NCBI RefSeq assembly: GCF_003323745.1
Contig: NZ_QOIL01000002.1
Location: 217,753-281,752, forward strand
Reading direction: 5' to 3'
Length of the DNA stretch: 64,000 nucleotides
DNA from: Sphaerisporangium album
GTDB taxonomy: Bacteria; Actinomycetota; Actinomycetes; Streptosporangiales; Streptosporangiaceae
Numbering within the stretch: position 1 is the first letter of the stretch; each line of letters starts with the position of its first letter. Position numbers and translations under genes: made by a program. The notes under the pieces were generated by a model. It ran no database searches. It saw only the letters and a program-made list of their open reading frames with translations, and was not told where the DNA came from. Below, piece by piece: positions 28,945 through 36,500 of the stretch.

Positions 28945-29160
28945 GAGGCGACGGGGGCGGCCGTACCGGGTCGCGGCGAACCCGTGGCGACCGCGCGGAG
29001 CCCTGTCGCCATCGGGCCCGGCGGGTGCCCTGTGCCTGGGGCAGGAGAAAACGCGTGCCATTTCCGCCCTGGTTTGTCCTAGTTCGACCAGGTCGAGACG
29101 CTCGGCGATCGAGCCGGCCAAGGAGATCTTCGGCGCGCGGTACGCGAACGTGCAGTCGCT
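28815..29160 (+). repeat. Direct repeat, copy 1: nfi 3' end, spacer and SHMT-gene scrap
   Basis: From inside the nfi 3' end to about 29060 the sequence aligns, with small gaps, to 42675-42920. It then jumps to a segment aligning with 43500-43592 inside the SHMT-like gene. The order nfi end, spacer, SHMT sequence is the same in both copies; copy 1 lacks about 580 bp of spacer and SHMT 5' end. The nfi parts match at roughly four of five bases by eye, the SHMT parts better. Confidence 0.85.
29068..29160 (+). pseudogene. 93-bp internal fragment of the SHMT-like gene
   Basis: This stretch matches 43500-43592 of the intact SHMT-like gene with about six differences, including one inserted base that breaks the frame. 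It corresponds to the region coding for HPGSSQFDQVETLAIERAKE and the next few residues. There is no start codon and no continuation, so it is a relic. It is direct evidence that SHMT-like DNA once followed nfi here. Confidence 0.88.
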
Positions 29161-29335
29161 TCATCCATTCCTCACCCCCGTTTCGCGTCCAAATGTAAAA
29201 CGACCTGGGCTTCTCCGATGGTTGCCTGGCTTCGTGGTCTCCTCGCCGGCGTCACGGCTCGGTACTCGGCGTCTCCTGCCGGAAACCGGCGTGGAGCCCT
29301 CCGCCGAGCGGTGCCGGAACGCGCACCGCCATGGC

Positions 29336-29385
29336 CGGAAGGCTCCACATCGGGGACTCATCACTGGTTCGCCCGGGCATCCGGC
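29336..29385. repeat. Short dispersed repeat, copy 2 (pairs with 19102-19151)
   Basis: Aligns to 19102-19151 with one gap. It lies in the gene-free stretch 29161-29592, in which no coding sequence was recognised. Confidence 0.5.
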
Positions 29386-29504
29386 AGGTCCTCCCGCCGG
29401 CCGTGCGTCAGAGCGTCACGAAGTTCCCAAGGCTGGAGAGCTTTTCGCCTTCGCGGGACCGACTATTCCGCAGTCCGTCCAAGCTCCGCGGCCCTGGTGA
29501 GGGG

Positions 29505-29529
29505 GGTACCACGCATCTGGCGTGGTACC
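29505..29529 (-). terminator. Hairpin closing the immunity-gene string
   Basis: Arms ggtaccacgc (29505-29514) and gcgtggtacc (29520-29529) pair perfectly around five bases. It is 64 bp past the stop of the ankyrin gene on the minus strand, where the leftward transcript should end. Confidence 0.55.
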
Positions 29530-29592
29530 GTCGGCCGCTGAGACGACCGCAAGCCGAAGGCGGCAACTATGTCTGCTGTCTCCCGGCTACGA

Positions 29593-29937
29593 TCAAGCGC
29601 CGATCGGCCCTTCCGGGTGACTGCGAAGCCACTGCTCGATCAGGCTGGTAGCCAACCAATGCCGTCGCACGAAGGCCATGTGTTCGGCGGTAACGCCACG
29701 CCCCCCTTCAGATCGGCGCCTTGGATCGGCCCCTCGGGCGAGCAGATATGCCGTCGTATCGACGTGAAGCGGATCTCCGGATTGATTGTGGCCATCGATT
29801 TCGACGTCGATCGCGTGATGTAGCAAGGTCAGACCATGGTGCTCCTCGTGGATGTCGGCTCCGGCATCGAGCAGCTCACGCAGAGCATCGAGATCCGACA
29901 GCTCGACTGCTAGATGTGCGGGACTCATGTCTGTCAT
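29593..29937 (-). CDS. Ankyrin-repeat protein (114 aa), immunity-like
   Basis: Two to three ankyrin-like repeats are visible: MSPAHLAVELSDLDALRELL-DAGADIHEEHHGLTLLHHAID, then TTAYLLARGADPRRRSEGG and TAEHMAFVRRHWLATSLIEQWL. Ankyrin proteins are among the known immunity folds in actinobacterial polymorphic toxin loci. Position supports that role: it is the last gene of a same-strand string downstream of the RHS toxin. The ribosome site is weak; ATG at codon 4 is an alternative start. Confidence 0.7.
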   Translation of the reverse strand: MTDMSPAHLAVELSDLDALRELLDAGADIHEEHHGLTLLHHAIDVEIDGHNQSGDPLHVDTTAYLLARGADPRRRSEGGRGVTAEHMAFVRRHWLATSLIEQWLRSHPEGPIGA

Positions 29938-30099
29938 GGAGTACTACCTACCATGTGTCACGATCAGGTTGATGTTGGAAAAGGCGTCTCTGAACTGCCA
30001 GATCACGAATTTGCATGAGTCGCAGGGCGTCCGCTCCGTGTGTAGCGTGATGGTTCCCAATTATCGCCGAAAATGGCCCCAGTTGGTTTGCAATGTAGT

Positions 30100-30261
30100 T
30101 CAGTAACTAAACTCGGGTACCGTAAACTCGATTTTCCCACCCATAGCACAGGGGATGAATCGATATGGGTTCCCGTGCGTACCTACTTCCAGGACGGCGC
30201 CCGGACGAATGAAACGATCCTGGTCTGATGGAGACTCGATCTCCTGAGATGATCGAGTCAT
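30100..30261 (-). CDS. Small hypothetical protein (53 aa)
   Basis: A short reading frame with plausible composition: MTRSSQEIESPSDQDRFIRP, then GAVLEVGTHGNPYRFIPCAM and GGKIEFTVPEFSY. A purine-rich stretch (GGGGGGCGG) lies 7 bases upstream of the ATG. It sits among immunity-type genes on the same strand. No family recognised; it could also be the surviving part of a longer decayed gene. Between 30262 and 30552 no convincing gene was found. Confidence 0.35.
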   Translation of the reverse strand: MTRSSQEIESPSDQDRFIRPGAVLEVGTHGNPYRFIPCAMGGKIEFTVPEFSY

Positions 30262-30552
30262 GGCACGTCCGCCCCCCGAACCTGCTGAGCGTCGCGAGCG
30301 TCTCTAGCCGGTACAGGGAGACGAGTCGTTGCATCAAGCGCAACACCGCGCACTCTCGCCCTTCGTCCGCTGTGGAAGAGCCAGGGCTGCCCACGGCTCA
30401 CCAATGAGCTATCCATATCGAACTCAAAACCTACCCGTCTGCACTTCCGACAGCGAAACATGGATGTGCCGCGAGCGTAGACGTCCTCGTACGTCCACGA
30501 ACGAGCCGACGTCGTTTACGAGTGGTTTGCGTGGACGATCCAACTGACCATC

Positions 30553-30936
30553 TCATGGGATCAAACGCGCTCTCAGCCGTTCGCCGGCGTACACCCGGCT
30601 TTCGGAAACCCAGTCCGCAGACGCCAGCCAGGCGACCACACGCACCTCCAGGCATTGCACAAGATTCTCGTCGCCATGCCGCAGAAGGTCTTCCAGAACG
30701 GCGTAGCAGCGCTCGACCTCCTTCTCGTCCCTTCGTTCGAGGGCCGGATGAAAAACCCCCCACCAGTAAACCCGCGAGACGAGTTCGTACGTTCCGGCTT
30801 CAACTTCTTTCAGGGGAACTTCAAGCTCGGCCGCCTCCTCAGTCTCTTCTTCTGCGATCGTCTGGAGTAGCCCCCTTGCCTCAGGCAGGTGGTCCCAGAG
30901 ATATGTGCGGAAGCTGTCGAACGCAACGATCGGCAC
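30553..30936 (-). CDS. Hypothetical acidic helical protein, immunity-like
   Basis: The protein (127 residues from GTG 30936) reads VPIVAFDSFRTYLWDHLPEA, is rich in Glu and Leu, and contains RVYWWGVFHPALERRDEKEV followed by CYAVLEDLLRHGDENLVQCL. The all-helical, acidic, single-domain style is typical of toxin immunity proteins, but the family is not named with confidence. The start is uncertain: an in-frame ATG at 31047 exists, yet its extra 37 residues look non-coding. Confidence 0.55.
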   Translation of the reverse strand: MPIVAFDSFRTYLWDHLPEARGLLQTIAEEETEEAAELEVPLKEVEAGTYELVSRVYWWGVFHPALERRDEKEVERCYAVLEDLLRHGDENLVQCLEVRVVAWLASADWVSESRVYAGERLRARLIP

Positions 30937-31151
30937 TTGCCCCTCGATTCGCTTGGCGTGATGGCGAACAGCTCCGGGGGCCGGGAAGATGTGATCACCC
31001 CGGCCCCGGAGGCAGCGCACGTGAATCTCGGTGGTATAACGCTGCATCGGGGGTGGCGGTGTGCACGGCGCGGGCGCCGGTGACCACCAGTACGGTCGGG
31101 ACCCATAACAACGGCGGTTCCCAACAGCAGCGCGCAGGCGTGCACCCCCGG

Positions 31152-31453
31152 TCAGTGTGGAAGTGGCCTTTGGACCATGTGCCACACGGTGCGACGTTCT
31201 TGGACATCCCGATTCGCAATGTCAAGGCTCACTGCCCCCCAAGGTGAATCATGTCCTGTCAAGGCAACCGTAGACCCCACCGGGGGTCCCGGCGGAGTCT
31301 GGGGATCGCGGCCATCTGCCAACTCGGCATACTTGTCGAATTGGCGACAAGTCAAATATGCATCATTCGTCCTGATTTCTTGCATGAGCGTCGATAGTCG
31401 ACCTCCATCGCACCTGAGATCATCGCGCGAACCTGCGCCACGACGCTTTCCAC
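31152..31453 (-). pseudogene. Immunity-like gene broken by one missing base
   Basis: GTG 31453 has an AGGGG site and begins MESVVAQVRAMISGAMEVDY. The frame then fails, and the next frame continues TLMQEIRTNDAYLTCRQFDK, YAELADGRDPQTPPGPPVGS, TVALTGHDSPWGAVSLDIAN and on to the stop. The interval is 302 bp, one short of 101 codons, and one base added near 31390 gives an uninterrupted 100-residue protein. It starts 8 bp after an orphan toxin tip, the usual place for a matching immunity gene. Confidence 0.65.
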
Positions 31454-31461
31454 TTATGCCC

Positions 31462-31640
31462 CTACCTTGAGAAGAGCACCTGCACGTTAGTATATGCTCC
31501 CGGACTCCCGACTGCTTTCGTTACGATCACGTTAGTGAACCCGTATCGAGTCGCCATCTTACCGGTGAAGGTGCTTGCGGCTGCCTGGTAAGCGACATGC
31601 CTGAATGAATACTGTTGTACTCTTTGTTCTCTGCGAAACC
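31462..31640 (-). pseudogene. Orphan polymorphic-toxin C-terminal tip
   Basis: An open frame without a start codon ends YSFRHVAYQAAASTFTGKMA, then TRYGFTNVIVTKAVGSPGAY and TNVQVLFSR before TAG at 31462-31464. It reads like the last 50 residues of a secreted toxin. It is directly followed by an immunity-like gene on the same strand. The 5' boundary is unclear, limited by the upstream gene's stop at 31677. Displaced tips of this kind are left behind when RHS toxins exchange their ends. Confidence 0.5.
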
Positions 31641-31676
31641 GCTGCCCCCCCGGACGTAATCCGGCGGGGCCGTTGG

Positions 31677-32107
31677 CTATCCTCTAATGATCAGGACGGA
31701 CTCCTGCTGTGGAACGCCCGACACGTCGTATTGAGGATCTCTGGGGTGCAACCAGATACTGTAGCTGAGGCACGCCACGAGGCCGTCGCCACTATCTGAC
31801 TTTAGCGCCAAGCAACGAACCCGTGAAGCATGAGATTCCTGCACTTCCGAGAATATCAACATCTCCTCAGTCTGTGCGGGTTCTGCGTTGGTGATGGTTA
31901 GCGACCGATATACCGCTTTAGCTTCATTCCGACGACGCCATAGAATATCACCTCCAGAACGTCGCTCGCGGAGGCTTGGTCGACACTTCGCAGGTTAAGC
32001 TCCGAATGGGTCACAGTGTATCGCCACGGTCGGAACTTTCGATTGAACGAGATGGGTAGGCTCGCTGTTGGCTGTGGCCCTTCCTCGGGGAGCGAATGGG
32101 TTCGCAA
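31677..32107 (-). pseudogene. Immunity-like gene broken by one missing base
   Basis: The first frame (from a possible TTG 32107) reads FNRKFRPWRYTVTHSELNLR, then SVDQASASDVLEVIFYGVVG and MKLK before hitting a stop. A shift near 31916-31920, inside a run of A, joins AVYRSLTITNAEPAQTEEML and continues to a stop at 31677. The W-YTVTHSEL-LRS...VLFxxVxxMKL pattern resembles a widespread small actinomycete protein often found beside toxins. An imperfect hairpin at 31645-31670 follows. The N-terminus is uncertain. Confidence 0.6.
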
Positions 32108-32205
32108 CGGGACGTCCGTTTCTATAGAAGGTCACGCGTGACCAAGCGCTTGGGGTTGTCCTGGATGAAGCTTAGCTCCCAATCTCAGGACGAACTAGGG
32201 GTTAT

Positions 32206-32316
32206 ATGATAAATCGAGATCAAGCAAGGCGGTCGGCGGAGGAGTTCATGAGGCTAAATATCGAGCCATCAGCAGGTAACGTCAACTATTTCGTCTTTCC
32301 TAAGCTCGATATCTGA
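32206..32316 (+). pseudogene. Possible truncated N-terminus of an immunity-type gene (36 codons)
   Basis: On the opposite strand to its neighbours, an AGGGG site precedes ATG and MINRDQARRSAEEFMRLNIE, then PSAGNVNYFVFPKLDI and a stop. The start resembles small immunity proteins beginning M-xx-EEA-xx-AEEFL. Its last 48 bp overlap the zinc-ribbon gene antisense, so rearrangement may have cut it. Weak evidence. Confidence 0.3.
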
Positions 32317-32565
32317 GTATTCGTCGTCCTCAGGAGCGTAACCACAGTGCTCACACCCCTGGCTGATCCCTTCCGTGAAAACATGGGGAAGTCCAAGGGT
32401 CCCGATCTCGGGGTAACCCGGCACGCCCCACTCGACCGTGGATCCGATTTCGTATCGCGCCATGGTCGATGAGGCGTACTTGAACTGAATCCACCAGTAA
32501 TCCTCTACCCCACACCGAGGGCAGACGGTTTTTGTCTTCGGTCGTACGAGGTTGAACAGACCCAT
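32269..32565 (-). CDS. Small zinc-ribbon protein (98 aa), immunity-like
   Basis: MGLFNLVRPKTKTVCPRCGV starts the protein, and a second pair, CEHCGYAPEDDEYSD, lies 55 residues later, giving a four-cysteine zinc site. Between them is a beta-rich segment (WWIQFKYASSTMARYEIGST). GAGGATC precedes the ATG. The acidic C-terminus and its place downstream of the RHS toxin suggest an immunity role, which is inference. Confidence 0.65.
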   Translation of the reverse strand: MGLFNLVRPKTKTVCPRCGVEDYWWIQFKYASSTMARYEIGSTVEWGVPGYPEIGTLGLPHVFTEGISQGCEHCGYAPEDDEYSDIELRKDEIVDVTC

Positions 32566-32754
32566 CGGTGATCCTCGCGGTTACGACAACAGTGCGTGCT
32601 CGACAGGATGACAGGTCCGCCCCGACGGTGGACGCCTGTGGGCTCCAGTAGCCCTGGCAGGGCAGAAAGGCCGTCGACTGCCCGAAGCGCTGGCCCAGAC
32701 ATCACCAATCTGAGCCTGCCCTAGCCGGCCATCTTTTGAACGGGGATATTTGTC

Positions 32755-33285
32755 TCACGGAAATTGCAACCCAACCCTGCGTTTGTCGACGTTGATGCCA
32801 GCGACCCGGACAATGATCTCGTCACCTATCTTCGGTGCTTGTCTTGGCATTCCGGCACCATCTCTTGTGAATTCGGATGCGGGAATCAAGCCTTCCACAT
32901 CTTTGTCGACTCTGACGAAAACGCCGATCGGGGTCAGTTTGGTGACGTGGCCATGGAGAATGTTGCCAAGCTGAGTGCGAGCGAACACCTGAAACGGATC
33001 CGGCTGCAGACTTTTAAGCGATAGCCAGATCTGGGCGCGCTCCAGGTCTATATTCAAAATGGTGACGGTAACCTCCTGCCCCACATGCACGACTTCGGAA
33101 GGGTGGTCTATGCGACTCCAGGATAGTTGCGGAACACTTATCAGCCCTTCTGCGGCGCCGAGATCCACGAACGCACCGAAGTCTGCTATCGAGGAGACCA
33201 CGCCCTTGATCACCTGGCCGGCATCCAGCTTTTCCAGGAAGTCTCTCTCGGTACCACTATTTCCCTCTACATCCATGGAGCTCAT
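32755..33285 (-). CDS. Protein of two S1 RNA-binding domains, nearest immunity candidate to the RHS toxin
   Basis: Two OB-fold S1 motifs are clear: VIKGVVSSIADFGAFVDLGA (about 25-95) and GNILHGHVTKLTPIGVFVRV (about 108-176), each ending in the usual GDE/GQEV---I---D pattern. Ribosomal protein S1 has more repeats, and the true rpsA is not expected here. It is the first gene after the RHS toxin stop (228 bp) on the same strand. Either ATG 33285 or ATG 33276 may start it; GAGG favours the second. An RNA-binding fold could shield a target or bind the toxin. Confidence 0.78.
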   Translation of the reverse strand: MSSMDVEGNSGTERDFLEKLDAGQVIKGVVSSIADFGAFVDLGAAEGLISVPQLSWSRIDHPSEVVHVGQEVTVTILNIDLERAQIWLSLKSLQPDPFQVFARTQLGNILHGHVTKLTPIGVFVRVDKDVEGLIPASEFTRDGAGMPRQAPKIGDEIIVRVAGINVDKRRVGLQFP

Positions 33286-33513
33286 CCTCGCTTCCTGTCC
33301 GCATCGGCGTTACATCAACGGATGATCCTGGCATGAGGCATGGCGATCGCCAAGATCTCTTATATCGTACGCCGCATGTGACGGTCACCGCATGACCTGG
33401 GACGCATACTGTGCAACCCGCTACCATGCGGCGACCGTCGGCGTTTGTTTCGAACTATGACCTCAGCTTGCCGGAGACAACGAATGCCTCAAGAATCGTT
33501 GTACACAGCCGTC

Positions 33514-36500
33514 CTACCAGGTGTATCCTTCATAGTAATTTATCCATCTCGATCTGGCGATATATGAGTTGAAGCGAAGTATTTCACTTCGAGGAATGAT
33601 CCACTGATATTCGCCCGGCTTGTTGTCGTGCGTGGTCCGATATATCGCGGGAGGGAACGCCTTCAGGAATCCCGGCTTCATGGTATATTCATAGTAGCCA
33701 TCTTCATAACGCGCCTGACCCGCATATTGCTGTACGACTTTCTCGCTGTCGCCCAGATATGCGGTTCCCGGATGGCGTCCATTGTCCGGGTGATTGCCTG
33801 GATTCAGCCCCATTGCCTCCTGCGCCTTATTTCCCTTATGCGGCGCTCGGTAGATTTTGTATTCGCCGTCATCATCTTCATCGTTGACGACCTTGGGAGA
33901 TTCTGGGGCGGACTCACAACCGGTCGCGGTAGGCGTATCGCCACATGTCATCGTCAGAATGGTGAGGAGCGATCCGGCGAAGCCCAGAATCGAGCCGAGG
34001 ATACGCCCAGCCGGCCCGGGTTCTACCGGTGCAGGTACTGGCGCTGTTACCGGATTGGGTAGCTTCGGGGCTACAACCGGAGGTTGGGCGTAACCGTTCG
34101 CAGGTCCCCGGCTAGGGACGGCTTGGTAAGTACCGCCGTAGCCGTTCTTGTCGCGGGACGGCAGGCCGGCCTGCTTGCGGGCGATCGCGTTGTTCTTACT
34201 GACGCAGTCAGGCGATGTTGGTGAACATCCGTAGGGGTCGTGGCCGTCGAGTTCGATGCCGGTGATGGGGTTGCCGCCGGTGAAGGCGTAGCGGTTGGCG
34301 GTCCAGGGGTCGAGGCCGAGGGAGAGGTCGTTGAGGGCGCCGTTGTAGGTGTCGAGGGTGAGGAAGCGGTTGAGGGTTGGGCTGTAGTCGCGGAAGCCCA
34401 TGTCGTAGGTGGCGGTGGAGTTGTCCCAGCGTTTGGCGTTGAACCGGTAGGGGTTGTATTCGTCTTTGGCGGTGGGGTCGATGGGGTCGGGTTTGTCGAC
34501 GCCGGTGAAGAGTTTGTCGTCGTTGGTGCCGTAGGCGGTGTAGCCGTAGGTGGCGCGGGTGTCGCCGTTTTCCTTGGTGACCTGTTCGACGTCGGTGTGG
34601 GGGTTGTAGCCGTAGTAGGACGACTCTTCGGTGTTGTCGGCGTTGACCTTCACCTGGGAGAGGCGTTCGCCCCAGGCGCTGTACTGGAAGGACTTGGTGA
34701 GTTTGCCGGCGACCTCTTCGTCCAGGACCTCGCCGGACAGGCCGAGGTAGGAGTAGGTGGTGGTCTTGGCTGCGGCGGTGCCGTCTTTTTCGGTTTTGCT
34801 GGTGGTGCGGTCCAGCGGGTCGTAGGTGTATTTGGTGACCGTGCTGGTGGCGCCGTCGGAGTTGAGCTTGTCGTGCCGGATGATGTGGTCGAAGCCGTCG
34901 TAGGTGTACTTTTCGAGGGCTTTGCCGCCGCCGGTGATCTGGCGCAGCCGGCCGTAGGGGTCGTAGGTGTAGGTCGCCGTGGCGCCGCCGGCGATCGAGG
35001 TCATCAGGCGGTTGCGGTCGAAGGTGAACTGGGTGCGGACGCCCTTGACGGTCTGGTCGTAGACGTTGCTGTTGGGGTCGTGGCTGTAGGTTTCGGTCTC
35101 CGCGGCGCCGCCGCCCACCGGGGTCTTGACCGTCTTCGAGATGCGGTCGCGGGGGTCGTAGGTGTAGTCGTAGATGTTCTCCAGGTAGGCGCCGGGGTTG
35201 TCGGCGTTCTGGAGTTTGGCCTGGTCGCGGGAGCGGTTGAGGTTGCCCTGGTAGTTGATGGTGTGTTCGGAGACCACCGTGGCGTTGGGCTTCTTCTCGA
35301 TGGAGTGGCGCAGCAGGCCGTCGAGGAAGTAGTCGTAGGTGACGGTGTTGCCGTTGGCCTTGGTCTCGGTGAGTCGTTCGGCCTTGGGCGTGTAGCTGTA
35401 GCCGGTGGTCTTGGGGTTGGCGTCGGTGGCCGACTTGGCGTTGGTGACGGTGTCGACCAGGTCACGTACGTCGTAGCCGTAGGTGGCAACGGTCTTGTCG
35501 TGGGTGCGCTTGGTGGGTGCGCTGTTTTCGTTGTAGTCGTAGGTTGTGGTGTTCTTGACGACCGCGTTGAGCTTTTCGAGGATCTTCTGGACCTGGTTGA
35601 GGCCGGTGTAGGAGATGTCCCAGGTGTCGATCTTCGCGTTGGGTGAGTGGTCGAGGATCTGGGTGAGGTTGGCGTTGGGGTCGTAGGAGTACTCGAAGTC
35701 CTTCTTCTCGGTGTCGGTGTCGGCGCTGTTGTCGCGGACCAGCTTGACGCTGTCGGCCGCCACGGTGCCGTTGGCCTGGTCGGTCAACGTGATGCTGTGG
35801 GTGTTGCCCTCGGCGAAGGTGTAGCTGCCCAGTTCGACCCACTGGCCGGCGTTCTTGGTCTGGTCCACGGTGGCGGTGGACTGCCCGCCGTCGTAGGTGA
35901 CGGTGTACTTGGCGTCGGTGGCGTTCGCCCCGGAGGAATAGCGGACGTAGGCCTTGTAGGTGCCCGCCCGCGGTGTGGTGAGCGTCCAGGTGGCGGCTGA
36001 GGTGCCGGTGCCCGCGGGGGCGGTGGCGTAGTCGTAGCCGGTGTAGCCCGACCCGGTGGAGGCGGTGGCCCAGGTGCCGGTGAAGGTGACCTGCCCGGTG
36101 TCGGAGTTGTCGCCCAGGACGACGTCCAGGCCGAGCGGGGTGCCGTTGTCGGCGTGGGTCTTGAGTTTCCCGTCGGGGTAGTAGGACCAGATCAGCGCCC
36201 GCTGGGAGGATCCGCCCGCGGAGGTGATGGTGCGGTTGGTCTGCTGGCCGAGCGGGTTGTAGTCGTAGCTGGTGGAGATGTCCCACGGGTCGGTGGTGGT
36301 CTTGGACCAGCCGTTGTCCCAGTACGACATCGTCGTCACGTTGCGGACGGTCTGGCCGTGGGAGGGCGGCTGCGAGATCTGCTTCAGCCGGGACACCGGG
36401 TCGTAGGTGTAGGTGACCTTGTCGGGGGTGTTGTAGACCGGGTCGTCGGGGTCGAAGGGGTGGATCTGCTCGATCTGCCGGTTGAGCTTGTCGTACTTGG

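Noticed and set aside
30107-30461. Overlapping minus-strand frames as one or two genes
   Set aside because: No ribosome site, no consistent family pattern; only the 53-codon frame 30100-30261 looked plausible.
31605-31799. Plus-strand 64-codon frame
   Set aside because: It is antisense to the frameshifted immunity gene and orphan tip and has no family pattern.
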